A stretch of 64,000 bases of DNA from Micromonospora sp. NBC_01699 (GCF_036250065.1 NZ_CP109199.1:5208001-5272000); one strand, 5' to 3'; counted from the first letter of the stretch, positions 52,793 through 63,378 are shown. Program-made: numbers and translations. Notes: generated from the letters alone by a model not told the origin.

Positions 52793-53814
52793 TGGCCGGC
52801 ACCACGATGGCGAAGGCGCTGAACGCGGCGCTGGCCGACGCGATGGCCGCCGACGAGCGGGTGGTGGTCTTCGGTGAGGACGTCGGCCAGCTCGGCGGCG
52901 TCTTCCGGATCACCGACGGGCTGCTCGCCCGGTTCGGGGACCGACGCTGCTTCGACACCCCGCTGGCCGAGGCCGGCATCGTCGGCTTCGCGGTCGGGAT
53001 GGCGATGTCCGGGCTGCGGCCGGTGGTCGAGATGCAGTTCGACGCGTTCGCCTACCCGGCGTTCGAACAGATCGCCTCGCACGTGGCGAAGCTGCGCAAC
53101 CGGACCCGGGGCGCGCTGAGCGTGCCGATCGTGATCCGGGTGCCGTACGCCGGTGGCATCGGCGGGGTCGAACACCACTGCGACTCCAGCGAGGCGTACT
53201 ACGCGCACACGCCGGGGCTGAAGGTGGTCACCCCGGCCACCGTCGTGGACGCGTACTCGCTGCTGCGGGAGGCGATCGCCGATCCGGACCCGGTGGTGTT
53301 CATGGAGCCGAAGAAGCTCTACTTCGCAAGTGACGAGGCCAGCCTGCCGGTGGCCGCCGAGCCGTTCGGCCGGGCCGTGGTCCGCCGACCCGGCCGGGAC
53401 GCCACCCTCATCGCGTACGGGCCGTCGGTGCCGGTGGCGCTGGAGGCCGCCGAGGCCGCCCGCGCGGAGGGCTGGGACCTGGAGGTGATCGACTGCCGCA
53501 CTATCGTGCCGTTCGACGACGAGACGATCAGCGCGTCGGTCCGCCGTACCGGGCGGTGCGTGGTGATCCAGGAGGCGCAGGGCTTCGCCGGGGTGGGCGC
53601 CGAGATCGCCGCCCGGGTCCAGGAGCGCTGCTTCCACTCGCTGCACGCTCCGGTGCTGCGGGTCAGCGGACTGGACATCCCGTACCCGGCACCGATGCTG
53701 GAGCACACCCACCTGCCGAGCGTCGACCGGGTGCTCGACGCGGTGGCCCGGCTCCAGTGGGACGACCAGCCCGACCGGCGCTGGTTGCCGGCGCTCGAAG
53801 GCAGTGCGGCATGA
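52792..53814 (+). CDS. Branched-chain 2-oxoacid dehydrogenase E1 beta subunit
   Basis: The 340-residue product follows the transketolase pyrimidine-binding pattern: VFGEDVGQLGGVFRITDGL, FDTPLAEAGIVGFAVGMA, VRVPYAGGIGG-HHCDSSEAYYAHTPGLKVV and the C-terminal VIDCRTIVPFDDETI. It forms the alpha2beta2 E1 with the preceding gene product. It overlaps the E1 alpha stop and the E2 start, so all three are coupled. The usual E3 (dihydrolipoyl dehydrogenase) is not in the operon. Confidence 0.96.
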   Translation: MAGTTMAKALNAALADAMAADERVVVFGEDVGQLGGVFRITDGLLARFGDRRCFDTPLAEAGIVGFAVGMAMSGLRPVVEMQFDAFAYPAFEQIASHVAKLRNRTRGALSVPIVIRVPYAGGIGGVEHHCDSSEAYYAHTPGLKVVTPATVVDAYSLLREAIADPDPVVFMEPKKLYFASDEASLPVAAEPFGRAVVRRPGRDATLIAYGPSVPVALEAAEAARAEGWDLEVIDCRTIVPFDDETISASVRRTGRCVVIQEAQGFAGVGAEIAARVQERCFHSLHAPVLRVSGLDIPYPAPMLEHTHLPSVDRVLDAVARLQWDDQPDRRWLPALEGSAA

Positions 53815-55199
53815 GTGCCGTGGCCGCCGCGCAGGTCTTCCTGCTGCCCGATCTGGGCGAGGGGCTCACCGAGGCGGAGATCGTCGCCTGGCGGGTAGCG
53901 GTCGGTGACGTGGTGACGGTGGACCAGAGCGTGGTGGAGGTGGAGACCGCCAAGGCGGTTGTCGACGTGCCCTGCCCGTACGCGGGTCGGGTGGTCGCCC
54001 TGCACGGCGCGGTGGGTGAGGTGCGCCCGGTGGGTCAGCCACTGATCACCGTGGCCGCGCTGGGCGCCGGGGCGGACGCCCCGGCCGAGTCCGCCGCGCA
54101 CGCCAGCTACCGGGAGGAGGAGCGGGCCGGCTCGGGCAATGTGCTCATCGGGTACGGCACCGGGCATGGCACCTCCGGCCGGCGCCGCCGACGTCCCCGC
54201 CTGACGTCCGACCAGCAGTCCCGCCCAGGATCCGAACAGCCGGCCACAGCCGCACCCGAGCGGCAGGCAGTGGCCGCCGCTCCGGCTATGGCAGCCGCAC
54301 CGGCGGCCGGGGCGCCGCTGGTCCTCTCGCCGATCGTGCGGCGGTTGGCCCGGGAGCACGGCCTGGAGTTGGCCGGGCTGCGCGGCACCGGACCCGGCGG
54401 GGTGATCCGACGGGCCGACGTCGAGGCCGCCGTGGCGCTCCCCGCACCGGTGGCACCGCGGCCCGAGGCGGCGAACACACCCCGACCCGTCGACCCTCCC
54501 GCCGGCTCGGACGTGATCATCCCGTTGACCGGTGTCCGGAAGGTGATCGCGGAGAAGCTCTCGCGCAGCCGGCGGGAGATCCCCGAGGTCACCATCTGGG
54601 TCGACGTGGACGCCACCGCGCTGCTGGAGACCCGGGCGGCGATCAACGCCGCCCGGCCCGAGCAGCCGGTCAGCATCCTCGCCCTGCTGGCCCGGATCTG
54701 CCTCAGCGGGCTACGCCACTACCCGCAGCTCAACTCGCGGGTCGACACCGAGGGCCAGCGGATCATCCAGTCCGCCGGGGTGCACCTGGGCATCGCCGCG
54801 CAGACCGACCGGGGCCTGGTCGTCCCGGTGCTGCGCGACGCCCAGCAGCTCACCACCAGCGAACTCGCGACCGCGCTGGCCGAGACGACGGCGGCGGCCC
54901 GCGCCGGCACCCTGCCGCCGGCCCGGCTGACCGGTGGCACCTTCACGTTGAACAACTACGGCGTGTTCGGTGTCGACGGGTCGACGCCGATCATCAACCA
55001 CCCGGAGGCGGCGCTGCTCGGCATCGGTCGCATCGTCGACAAGCCCTGGGTGGTCGACGGCGCGCTCGCGGTGCGCAAGGTGACCCAGCTCAGTCTCACC
55101 TTCGACCACCGGGTCTGTGACGGTGGCGTGGCCGGGGGCTTCCTGCGGCACGTGGCCGACTGTGTCGAGCGGCCGGCGATGCTGATCGCGTACGCCTGA
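53811..55199 (+). CDS. Branched-chain 2-oxoacid dehydrogenase E2 subunit
   Basis: The 462-residue product has one lipoyl domain (about 8-84, lipoyl Lys in VEVETAKAVVDV), a long Ala/Pro/Arg-rich linker, a peripheral-subunit-binding domain (about 165-205, LVLSPIVRRLAREHGLEL) and the catalytic acyltransferase domain (about 235-462, HRVCDGG containing the HxxxDG motif). ATGA overlap with E1 beta. Single-lipoyl E2 fits the branched-chain complex. The linker contains an unusual RRRRRRP cluster at about 122-130. A palindromic terminator follows. Confidence 0.95.
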   Translation: MSAVAAAQVFLLPDLGEGLTEAEIVAWRVAVGDVVTVDQSVVEVETAKAVVDVPCPYAGRVVALHGAVGEVRPVGQPLITVAALGAGADAPAESAAHASYREEERAGSGNVLIGYGTGHGTSGRRRRRPRLTSDQQSRPGSEQPATAAPERQAVAAAPAMAAAPAAGAPLVLSPIVRRLAREHGLELAGLRGTGPGGVIRRADVEAAVALPAPVAPRPEAANTPRPVDPPAGSDVIIPLTGVRKVIAEKLSRSRREIPEVTIWVDVDATALLETRAAINAARPEQPVSILALLARICLSGLRHYPQLNSRVDTEGQRIIQSAGVHLGIAAQTDRGLVVPVLRDAQQLTTSELATALAETTAAARAGTLPPARLTGGTFTLNNYGVFGVDGSTPIINHPEAALLGIGRIVDKPWVVDGALAVRKVTQLSLTFDHRVCDGGVAGGFLRHVADCVERPAMLIAYA

Positions 55200-55211
55200 C
55201 CGGAGAACGGA

Positions 55212-55241
55212 CGCGCCGGCCCCGGATCCGGGGCCGGCGCG
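55212..55241. terminator. 30-base palindrome between convergent genes
   Basis: The sequence from 55212 to 55241 (arm CGCGCCGGCCCCGGA) is its own reverse complement and can form a hairpin with a GGATCC apex. It lies between the E2 and MGH1-like stop codons and can stop transcription from both sides. Confidence 0.8.
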
Positions 55242-55262
55242 GCAACCGCCCGAACGTGAGGA

Positions 55263-57998
55263 TCAGCCGGTCGGTGGGCGGCGGGTGGTGAGGATGAGGT
55301 CGGCGACCAGGGCGGTCCAGCCGGTCTGGTGCCAGGCGCCCAGCCCGGCCCCGTTGTCGCCGTGGAAGTACTCCGGGAACGAGATCAGGTCTCGCCAGTC
55401 CGGGTGGCGCTGGAACAGGTCGCAGGCCCCGTAGATCGGCCGCCGACCCCAGTCGTCCGGCACGAACAGCGAGATCAACCGGTTGGAGAGGTCGTCGGCG
55501 ATCTCGGCCAGGGTGCGCTTGGTACCGGACCGGGTCGGGTACTCGATCAGCAGGTCGTCGCCGAAGAACGCGGCGTAGTCGCGCAGCGCGTGGATCAGCA
55601 GGTAGTTGGTCGGCATCCAGATCGGGCCGCGCCAGTTGGAGTTGCCGCCGAACAGCCCGCTGGTCGACTCGGCCGGCTCGTACCCGACGGTGAAGTCCTG
55701 CCCACCCAGCGACACCGTGAACGGCTTGTCCAGGTGCTGCCGGGACAGCGTGCGCAGCCCGTACGGGGAGAGGAACTCCTCCTCGTCGAGCATCCGGGCG
55801 AGCAGCCGGACGATCTGGTCCGGGCCGACCATGGACAGCAGCCGCTGCTGGCGCCCGTCCGGGGCCAGCCGACGGGCGCCGAGCACGTCGGCGTACTCGG
55901 GTTTGTGGGTGAGGAACCAGCGCAGCCGGGCGGCCAGCTCGGGCAGCCGGTGCAGGGTCTTCGCGGTGAGCCGGGTGGTGGCGGCCAACGGCAGCAGGCC
56001 GACCACCGAGCGGACCTTCAGCGGGACCTTGCTGCCGTCGGGCAGCCGGAGCTGGTCGTAGAAGAACGAGTCCTCGTCGTCCCAGAGCCCCTGCTTGTAC
56101 GCCGCCGCCGCGATGTACGCGAAGTGCTCGAAGAACTTGGTGGCGATGTCGGCGTACGTGGGGTCGTGCTGGGCCAGGGCGAGCGCCATGTCGAGCAGGT
56201 TGAGCGCGTACATGGCCATCCAGCCGGTGCCGTCGGACTGCTCCAGCACCCCGGCCACCGGCAGCGCCGCCGAACGGTCGAACGGCCCCACGTTGTCCAG
56301 CCCGAGGAAGCCGCCCTCGAACACGTTGTTGCCGTCGATGTCCTTGCGGTTGACCCACCAGGTGAAGTTCAGCAGCAGCTTGTGCATCACCCGGGCGAGG
56401 AAGTCGTGGTCCCGTCCGCCGTCGATCTCGAACACCCGCAGCGCGGCCCAGGCGTGCACCGGCGGGTTGACGTCCGCGAACGCCCACTCGTACGCCGGGA
56501 TCTGCCCGTTGGGGTGCAGGTACCACTCGCGCAGCAGGAGCACGAGCTGGGCCTTGGCGAAACCGGGGTCGACCCGGGCGATGGTGACGCAGTGGAAGGC
56601 CAGGTCCCAGGCCGCGTACCAGGGGTATTCCCAGGGGTCGGGCATGGAGATGACGTCGAAGCTGTTCATGTGCCACCAGGCGCTGTTGCGGCCGTGGCGG
56701 CGACCGGGCGGCGGCGGCGGCGAGGCGGGGTCGCCGTCGAGCCACTGCTGCACGTCGAAGTGGTAGAACTGCTTGCCCCACATCAGTCCGGCGATGGCCT
56801 GCCGGGCCACGTCGGCCTCGTGCGGCGGCACGTCGGCCGGGATGACCCGGGCGAAGAAGTCGTCCGCCTCGGCCCGACGGGCGGCCAGGGTGGTGGCGAA
56901 ATCGGCGCCGAGGTCGAGTTCCGGTGCCGGGGCCGTGCCCGGCGGCGGGGCGGTCAGGCTCAGTCGGATCCGGATCTCCGCCTGCCCACCGGCGGGTACG
57001 TCGAGCACGTAGTGCAACGCGCCCTTGGTGCCGGTGCCGGCCGGGTTGACGGTGGCCGCGCCGGAAACCACGTGGTCGTTGATCCCGTCCTTCGGGTAGC
57101 GGCTGCGGCCGGGCAGGTCCCAGAGCCGCTCGGCGTTGGTCTCGTTGTCGCAGAACAGCGCGGTCGGGTCGCCGTCGCCCTGGAGCACGAGCTGGCCGAG
57201 GATGCCGTGCTGGCCGACCAGCCGGGCGTCGGCGCCGGTGATGGTCGGTACGGCGTCGCGGCCGGGCAGTCCCCAGGACCAGGTGTTGCGGAACCACAGG
57301 GTGGGTAACACGTGCAACTGGGCCGCCCGGTCACCACGGTTCGCCACGGTGATCAGGACGCACATGTCGGTCGGCGACGCCTTGGCGTAGTCGACGGTCA
57401 CCGCCCAGTAACGGTCGTCGTCGAAAATACCGGTGTCGACCAGTTCGTACTCGGTTTCGTCCCGACCGCGCAGGCCGTTGACCGAGACCAGGTCGTCGTA
57501 CGGATAGCGCGCCTGCGGGTAGTGGTAGCGCCAGCGCATGAAGGAGTGGGTCGGCGTGGAGTCCTGGTACCACCAGTATTCCTTGACGTCCTCGCCGTGG
57601 TTTCCGCCGTCGCTGCCGAGCCCGAACATCCGTTCCTTGAGGATAGGATCAGCGCCGTTCCACAGCGCGAGGGCGAAGCAGAACGTCTGCCGGTCGTCGC
57701 AGACGCCGGCCATGCCGTCCTCGTTCCACCGGTAGGCACGGGAGCGCGCATGATCGTGCGGAAAGTAGTCCCACGCCGTACCGTGCTCGCTGTAGTCCTC
57801 GCGTACCGTTCCCCAGGCCCGCTCCGACAGATAGGGACCCCATTGTCGCCAGGGCTGCTCCCCCGAGTCGGCCTGGGCCAACCGGGCCCGCTCCGCGTCG
57901 TTGCCCGGTTCTGCGGCGGCCGGCACGTCGCTGATCACCTCCACCTTGTCGATCTTCCGCTGGAAGATCCCTCGCACGAACTTGACCACACTCGTCAT
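55263..57998 (-). CDS. MGH1-like / GH63-clan glycosidase
   Basis: The 911-residue product is an (alpha/alpha)6-barrel glycosidase of the MGH1-like group. Recognised segments are [18 protein letters not shown] near the N-terminus, the beta-sandwich region before about residue 370, [30 protein letters not shown], and [30 protein letters not shown]. Family members cleave alpha-glucosidic or glycerate-linked sugars; the substrate here is unknown. Its divergent neighbour is a debranching enzyme and the next gene a GT4 enzyme, hinting at alpha-glucan or compatible-solute metabolism. Starts at ATG 57998, 53 bases from the divergent start. Confidence 0.88.
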   Translation of the reverse strand: MTSVVKFVRGIFQRKIDKVEVISDVPAAAEPGNDAERARLAQADSGEQPWRQWGPYLSERAWGTVREDYSEHGTAWDYFPHDHARSRAYRWNEDGMAGVCDDRQTFCFALALWNGADPILKERMFGLGSDGGNHGEDVKEYWWYQDSTPTHSFMRWRYHYPQARYPYDDLVSVNGLRGRDETEYELVDTGIFDDDRYWAVTVDYAKASPTDMCVLITVANRGDRAAQLHVLPTLWFRNTWSWGLPGRDAVPTITGADARLVGQHGILGQLVLQGDGDPTALFCDNETNAERLWDLPGRSRYPKDGINDHVVSGAATVNPAGTGTKGALHYVLDVPAGGQAEIRIRLSLTAPPPGTAPAPELDLGADFATTLAARRAEADDFFARVIPADVPPHEADVARQAIAGLMWGKQFYHFDVQQWLDGDPASPPPPPGRRHGRNSAWWHMNSFDVISMPDPWEYPWYAAWDLAFHCVTIARVDPGFAKAQLVLLLREWYLHPNGQIPAYEWAFADVNPPVHAWAALRVFEIDGGRDHDFLARVMHKLLLNFTWWVNRKDIDGNNVFEGGFLGLDNVGPFDRSAALPVAGVLEQSDGTGWMAMYALNLLDMALALAQHDPTYADIATKFFEHFAYIAAAAYKQGLWDDEDSFFYDQLRLPDGSKVPLKVRSVVGLLPLAATTRLTAKTLHRLPELAARLRWFLTHKPEYADVLGARRLAPDGRQQRLLSMVGPDQIVRLLARMLDEEEFLSPYGLRTLSRQHLDKPFTVSLGGQDFTVGYEPAESTSGLFGGNSNWRGPIWMPTNYLLIHALRDYAAFFGDDLLIEYPTRSGTKRTLAEIADDLSNRLISLFVPDDWGRRPIYGACDLFQRHPDWRDLISFPEYFHGDNGAGLGAWHQTGWTALVADLILTTRRPPTG

Positions 57999-58051
57999 TG
58001 TTCCTGGGGCGTGTTACAGGCACCCTCGTGGGGCGTCTCTCGGGAGGAAGA

Positions 58052-59986
58052 TTGATCGAGATCGGCTTCGGTCCGCAGGTCTGCGGCCAGCTGAGCACGG
58101 GTGCCAGCCGGGAATGGCTGGTGCCGGACGGCCGCGGCGGATACGCCATGGGCACCGTCAGTGGACTGCGTACCCGGCGCTACCACGGGCTGCTGGTGGT
58201 CGCCGGGGACACCCCGGCCAGCCGGCGACTCGGCCTGGCCAGCCTGGACGCGGCGATCACCTTCCCGACCGGCGCCCAGGTCCGGCTGGCCACCCACGAG
58301 TGGCAGTCCGGCGTGGTCGACCCGCGCGGCTTCGAGCTGCTGGAACGCTTCGACCTGGTCGACGGGCTGCCCCGGTGGCGGTGGCGGGTCGGCGACCTGG
58401 TGATCGAACGCGAGCTGGCCATGACGTACGGGCGGTCCTGCGTCGCGGTCGTGCACCGGCTGATCTCCGGTGGCCCGGTACGGCTGAACCTGGCCGCCGC
58501 CTGCACCTGGCGCGACGCGCACGGCGAACGGCGGGCGGACGGACCCGCGCCCCGGACCGAACAGGTCGCCGACGGGGCGGTCGTCGAGGGGGCGTACCGG
58601 CTGTCCGGGCCGGGTTGGCAGCCGGCCGGGCAGTGGTGGCACGGCGTACACCACCGTGAGGAGGCCGTCCGGGGACTGCACCCGGAGGAGGACCTCTGGC
58701 ACGCCGGCACCTTCTCCGCCGAGCTGTTCGGCCCCGGCGACACGGTGTCGGTGCTCGCCTGGGCGGGCGAGCTGGGCGAGCAGCCGCCGCCCGCGACGGA
58801 GATCGTCACCGAGGCCCGGCGGCGCAACCGTGCCGTGGTGGCGGCGGCCAAGCCGGCCGACCCGGTCGACGCGACCCTGGCGTTGGCCGCCGACGCGTTC
58901 GTGGTCCAGACCGCCAACGGGCCGGACGTGGTGGCCGGGTACCCGTGGTTCGGCGCCTGGTCGCGGGACACGATGACCGCGTACGAGGGGCTGTTCCTGC
59001 ACACCGGGCGGGCCGACGAGGGACGCGAACTGCTGCGGTCGTACGCGGCGACGCTCTCGGAGGGAATGCTGGCGAACACCGCCGACACCGGTCGGGTGGA
59101 GTACAACACCGCCGACGCCACGCTGTGGTTCCTGCACGCGGTGGCCCGGCACGTGGAGCTGACCTCGGACACCGACCTCGCCGACGAGCTGCTGCCGGCG
59201 CTGCGCGCGGTGGTCGACGGCCACCTCGCCGGCACCCGGTACGGCATCGGTGTCGACCCGGTCGACGGGCTACTCACCCAGGGTGCCACCGGTGAGGCGC
59301 TGACCTGGATGGACGCCCGGGTGTACGGCATCGCGGTGACCCCTCGGGCGGGCAAGCCGGTCGAGGTGAACGCGCTCTGGATCAACGCGCTGGCCGCCGT
59401 CGGTGAGCTGGCCGGTCTGGTCGGCGGGGATCCGGGGGCGGCACCACGGGCCCACAGCCGGGCGCTGGCCTCGTTCCGGGACCGGTTCCCGACCCCGGCC
59501 GGCTGGCTCTACGACGTGGTCGACGCACCCGCGCCGACGTACCCGCTGGGCGGTGCCACCCAGCACGACGACGACCTGGTCCGGCCCAACCAACTGCTGG
59601 CCTGGTCGCTGCCGTACGCGCCGCTCGAACCGGACCCGGCGACGCTGCGGCTGCTCGGGGCGGCGCTGCTGACCCCGCTCGGCCCGCGCAGTCTGGCCCC
59701 GGACGGGCCCGGCTTCCTCGGCCGGCACCGGGGTGGACCGGCCGAGCGGGACGGGGCCTACCACCAGGGCACGGTCTGGCCGTGGCTGCTCGGCCCGTAC
59801 GTGGACGCCGCCCGTCGCGCGGGTATGCCAACTGATGACATGTTGATCGGCATAGATTCACATTTGCCCGAGTTTGGCCTAGGCTCGGTCAGTGAGACGG
59901 CGGACGGCCTCGCACCGCACACCGCCACCGGCTGCCCGTTCCAGGCCTGGTCGGTGGCCGAGGTGCTGCGGATCCGCCGAGACTGA
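58052..59986 (+). CDS. Amylo-alpha-1,6-glucosidase / glycogen-debranching enzyme family
   Basis: The 644-residue product has the bacterial/archaeal debranching N-domain (FGPQVCGQLSTGASREWLVP, GGYAMGTVSGLRTRRYHGLLV) and the C-terminal GDE catalytic barrel (about 285-640, with YPWFGAWSRDTMTAYEGL and QGATGEALTWMDARVYG). It hydrolyses alpha-1,6 branches of glycogen-like polymers. The upstream frame reaches TTG 57998, overlapping the divergent start; the TTG at 58052 is preferred because GGGAGGAAG lies just before it and the protein then begins LIEIGFGPQVCG, as in family members. The GT4 gene follows at 281 bases. Confidence 0.9.
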   Translation: MIEIGFGPQVCGQLSTGASREWLVPDGRGGYAMGTVSGLRTRRYHGLLVVAGDTPASRRLGLASLDAAITFPTGAQVRLATHEWQSGVVDPRGFELLERFDLVDGLPRWRWRVGDLVIERELAMTYGRSCVAVVHRLISGGPVRLNLAAACTWRDAHGERRADGPAPRTEQVADGAVVEGAYRLSGPGWQPAGQWWHGVHHREEAVRGLHPEEDLWHAGTFSAELFGPGDTVSVLAWAGELGEQPPPATEIVTEARRRNRAVVAAAKPADPVDATLALAADAFVVQTANGPDVVAGYPWFGAWSRDTMTAYEGLFLHTGRADEGRELLRSYAATLSEGMLANTADTGRVEYNTADATLWFLHAVARHVELTSDTDLADELLPALRAVVDGHLAGTRYGIGVDPVDGLLTQGATGEALTWMDARVYGIAVTPRAGKPVEVNALWINALAAVGELAGLVGGDPGAAPRAHSRALASFRDRFPTPAGWLYDVVDAPAPTYPLGGATQHDDDLVRPNQLLAWSLPYAPLEPDPATLRLLGAALLTPLGPRSLAPDGPGFLGRHRGGPAERDGAYHQGTVWPWLLGPYVDAARRAGMPTDDMLIGIDSHLPEFGLGSVSETADGLAPHTATGCPFQAWSVAEVLRIRRD

Positions 59987-60267
59987 CCGCACCGCTTAGT
60001 TACACACCACGTCACCCGACAGTTACGCCCGCGTCTTCCGGTCGACACGCATCTTCCACGTCGCTACGCACATATTTCGTACCTCGAAGCAAAACCCGAT
60101 TCGTGCGCTGGACAAAACTGACCGACCGCCGTTACATGACGGCAACGGCCGCGTCTTCGCTGGTTATCTCCGTACCGGCAGGATTGGGCCAACCCAAAGG
60201 ACGCGTCGTGGCACCCGCTCAGGTGCCTACTGGCGCATGCACTCAAACAGACTTGGAGGGCCGGTCC

Positions 60268-61587
60268 ATGTCACCGAACGCCGAGGTAATAGACATCCGG
60301 TCGGCTCGTCGGCAGCGGATTCTGATGCTCTCCTGGGAATACCCACCCGTCCTCGTCGGCGGACTCGGCCGACACGTCCACGCCCTCTCCGTCGCCCTCG
60401 CCGCCGCCGGCCACGACGTCACCGTCATCACCCGCCACGCCGACAACACCCCCTACGAGGAATACGCCGACGGCGTCCGCATCATCCGCGCCCCCGAAGA
60501 CCCCGTCACCTTCCCCCTCGCCACCGACTCCCTCCTCGCCTGGACCATGGCCTTCAACCACACCCTCACCCGCGCCGCCCTCCGCGCCAACAACACCAGC
60601 ACCGGCTACGACGTCATCCACGCCCACGACTGGCTCGTCGCCCACACCGCCATCAACCTCAAAGAACACCTCGACATCCCCCTCGTCACCACCATCCACG
60701 CCACCGAAGCCGGCCGACACCAAGGCTGGCTCCCCGGCGACATGAACCGCTCCATCCACTCCATGGAATGGTGGCTCAGCCACGAATCCGACCGCGTCAT
60801 CACCTGCTCCGGCTACATGCGCGACCAGGTCAACAACCTCTTCAACCTCCCCACCACCCAAATCGACGTCGTACCCAACGGGGTGGACGACCGGGCCTGG
60901 CACGCCAAGCCGAGGGCGGTCGCCTCGGCTCGGGCCAGGTTCGCCGGGGACGGGCCGCTGATCGGATTCGCCGGCCGGCTGGTCTACGAGAAGGGCGTCC
61001 AGCACCTGGTGCACGCCATCCCCCGGCTGCGCGAGCGGCACCCCGGACTGCGCCTGGTGATCGCCGGCGACGGACCGTACCGGAACGAGTTGCAGCACGA
61101 GGCGGACCGGCTCCGGCTCGACCAGGCGGTCAACTTCGTCGGCTTCATGAACGAGAGCCAACTGCCGGCGGTGCTCGGTGCCACCGACGCGACCGTGGTG
61201 CCCAGCCTCTACGAACCGTTCGGCATGGTGGCGCTGGAGGCCGCCGCGGCCGGTGCCCCGCTCGCCGTCGCCGCCACCGGCGGGCTGGCCGAGATCGTCG
61301 AACCCGGCGTCACCGGCGTGACCTTCCCGCACAGCGACCCGGAGGCACTGGCCGGCGCCGTCGACACCCTGCTCGCCGACGGGGTCTTCGCCCGCCGGGT
61401 GGCCCGGCGGGCCCGGACCATGGTCAGCGAACGGTACGGCTGGTCGGCGATCGCTGCCCGGACCGCCGCCACCTACGCGAGCGCCGTACGCGAGGCGGGC
61501 GCCACCGCCGGCCGACCGGTCGAGGTTCCCCGACGGATGGTGGTCCCCGAGGGCAACCTGCTCGCCCTCAACGGAGCCGCCTGCTGA
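60268..61587 (+). CDS. GT4-family glycosyltransferase (alpha-glucan synthase-like)
   Basis: The 439-residue product is a GT-B fold enzyme: N-domain SWEYPPVLVGGLGRHVHALS (about 22-41) with HAHDWLVAHTA, and C-domain PLIGFAGRLVYEKGVQHLV, VIAGDGPYRNELQ and the EPFGMVALEAAAAG box with the paired Glu. The GGLGRHV motif and neighbours point to glycogen-type or maltosyl synthesis. GGAGGG precedes ATG 60268. Codon use changes sharply: from about 60340 to 60885 nearly every Leu, Val, Ala and Arg codon ends in C, with no CTG or GTG, while the rest of the gene uses the CTG/GTG/CGG mix typical of the window. Confidence 0.92.
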   Translation: MSPNAEVIDIRSARRQRILMLSWEYPPVLVGGLGRHVHALSVALAAAGHDVTVITRHADNTPYEEYADGVRIIRAPEDPVTFPLATDSLLAWTMAFNHTLTRAALRANNTSTGYDVIHAHDWLVAHTAINLKEHLDIPLVTTIHATEAGRHQGWLPGDMNRSIHSMEWWLSHESDRVITCSGYMRDQVNNLFNLPTTQIDVVPNGVDDRAWHAKPRAVASARARFAGDGPLIGFAGRLVYEKGVQHLVHAIPRLRERHPGLRLVIAGDGPYRNELQHEADRLRLDQAVNFVGFMNESQLPAVLGATDATVVPSLYEPFGMVALEAAAAGAPLAVAATGGLAEIVEPGVTGVTFPHSDPEALAGAVDTLLADGVFARRVARRARTMVSERYGWSAIAARTAATYASAVREAGATAGRPVEVPRRMVVPEGNLLALNGAAC

Positions 61588-61725
61588 GCCCACCCCCCGC
61601 CCGGTCGCACCCCCGTCCACCAGCGACAATCCGCTGACCGGCGGTCGGTTCACTGGTCCGGAGGATGTCCAACCGCCCCACGGCTGGCTATCGTTTACGG
61701 CGGGTGGCGGATGGGGGATCGTGAC

Positions 61726-63378
61726 GTGCAGCAGGTGCTTATCGCTGGGCGCTACCGCCTGCTGCACACCGTCGGCCGGGGCGGGATGGGTCGGGTCTGG
61801 CTCGCCCGCGACGAGATGCTGCACCGGGACGTGGCGGTCAAGGAGATCGTGCCACCGGACTGGATGACCGAGTCCGAACGCGAGGACCTGCGCAGACGCA
61901 CGCTCCGGGAGGCGCGCACGGCCGCCCGACTGAACCACCCCAACGTCGTACGCGTCTACGACGTCATCCACACCGGCGACACCCCGTGGATAGTGATGGA
62001 GTACGTCGCGTCCCGGTCGGTGCAGGAGGTGCTCCAGACCGAGGGACCGTTCCCGCCGCTGCGCGCCGCCGAGATCGGCCGGGAGGTGCTGGCCGCGCTG
62101 CGGGCCGCGCACCACGCCGGGGTGCTGCACCGCGACGTCAAGCCGCACAACGTGCTCATCTCCGACGAGGGCCGGGTGGTGCTCACCGACTTCGGACTGG
62201 CCACCGTCGACGGTGGCGACGGCGCGATGACCCGGGCCGGCATCGTGCTCGGCTCCCCGCAGTACGTCGCACCGGAGCGCGCCGCCGAGGGCAGGTCCAG
62301 CGTCGAGGCCGACCTCTGGTCCCTGGGCGCCACCCTCTACGCCGCGGTGGAGGGCCGCTCGCCGTACGCCCGTTCGACCGCGATGGCGACCCTGACCGCA
62401 CTGGCGGTGGCCCCACCGGACCGGGCGCGGCGGGCCGGTCCACTCCGTCCGGTGCTGAACGGCCTGCTCCGCCGCGACCCCCGGCAGCGGCTCACCGCCG
62501 ACGAGGTCGACCGCCTGCTGCGCCGGATCACCGACGCCGGGCCGAGGACGCCGCGCCACCCGCTCGCCCGCCCGCGTCGCCCCGAACCCGCCCGCGAGCC
62601 GGCACCGGCGGCACCGGTCGTGCCGGTGGAGACACCACCATCGGCCGGCTCGGCCACCAGCATCGCCTTCAGCACCCCGCCCGGCGTACGGCGTCGGCCC
62701 GGCTGGCGGGCGGCGACCGCCGTCACCGCCGGCCTGGTCCTGCTCGCCGCCCTGGGTACCGCACTGACCGTGCAGGCCAGACAGGACGCGGACCGGATGA
62801 GCGCGGTCGTGCCGGGTGCGAGCCCGACTCCCCCGTCACCGCCACCACCGGCACCGGCGTTTCCCTGCTCGGCGCGGTCCGACGTCACCACCCGGGTCAC
62901 CGAGGGCCCACCGCCGTCCGGTGAACGGTACGCGCTGGTGCCGGGCTGGACCTGGTACGGCGACCCGTCCGGGTTCCGGATCGCGGCCCCGATCGGCTGG
63001 CGGGTCTTCAACGACGGGCCGGTGGTCTGCTTCCAGGAACCGGACGGCCCACGGGTGCTCAGTGTGGACCCGTCCACCGATCCGACCTCGGACGCGCAGG
63101 CGTACTGGCGGGCGGAGGAGGCGCGGCTCACCGACCGGGGCGCGCTGCCCGGTTACTCCCTGGTCAACATCGGACCGCTCGACTTCCACGGGGGTGGGGC
63201 CGAGTGGGAGTGTCGATGGACCAACGCCGCCGGCAAGCAGGTGCACACCAACCGGATGCTGTTCCACACCTCGCCGTCGCGCGCGTACACCATCGCCTGG
63301 CTGACGCCCGAGTTCGACTGGCAGGTCAATCGGGTCTACCTGCCGATGCTGCGGCTCAGTTTCCGCCCGGCCGGGTAG
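61726..63378 (+). CDS. Membrane Ser/Thr protein kinase
   Basis: The product is 550 residues from GTG 61726, which has GGGGGA seven bases upstream; an in-frame ATG at 61711 lies on that ribosome-binding site and would add five residues. The kinase domain (about 10-265) shows GRGGMGRVW (P-loop), VAVKEI (Lys), HRDVKPHNVLI (catalytic loop), DFGLATV and SPQYVAPE. A Pro-rich juxtamembrane region leads to one helix (about 325-345) and an outer domain of about 180 residues (with APIGWRVFNDGPVVCFQEPDG) of unknown fold. No PASTA repeats. A phosphorylation role in envelope sensing is likely. Confidence 0.92.
   Translation: MQQVLIAGRYRLLHTVGRGGMGRVWLARDEMLHRDVAVKEIVPPDWMTESEREDLRRRTLREARTAARLNHPNVVRVYDVIHTGDTPWIVMEYVASRSVQEVLQTEGPFPPLRAAEIGREVLAALRAAHHAGVLHRDVKPHNVLISDEGRVVLTDFGLATVDGGDGAMTRAGIVLGSPQYVAPERAAEGRSSVEADLWSLGATLYAAVEGRSPYARSTAMATLTALAVAPPDRARRAGPLRPVLNGLLRRDPRQRLTADEVDRLLRRITDAGPRTPRHPLARPRRPEPAREPAPAAPVVPVETPPSAGSATSIAFSTPPGVRRRPGWRAATAVTAGLVLLAALGTALTVQARQDADRMSAVVPGASPTPPSPPPPAPAFPCSARSDVTTRVTEGPPPSGERYALVPGWTWYGDPSGFRIAAPIGWRVFNDGPVVCFQEPDGPRVLSVDPSTDPTSDAQAYWRAEEARLTDRGALPGYSLVNIGPLDFHGGGAEWECRWTNAAGKQVHTNRMLFHTSPSRAYTIAWLTPEFDWQVNRVYLPMLRLSFRPAG

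Noticed and set aside
55329-57308. A 659-residue plus-strand frame opposite the MGH1-like gene
   Set aside because: It is a shadow of the 911-residue glycosidase and has no recognisable motif.
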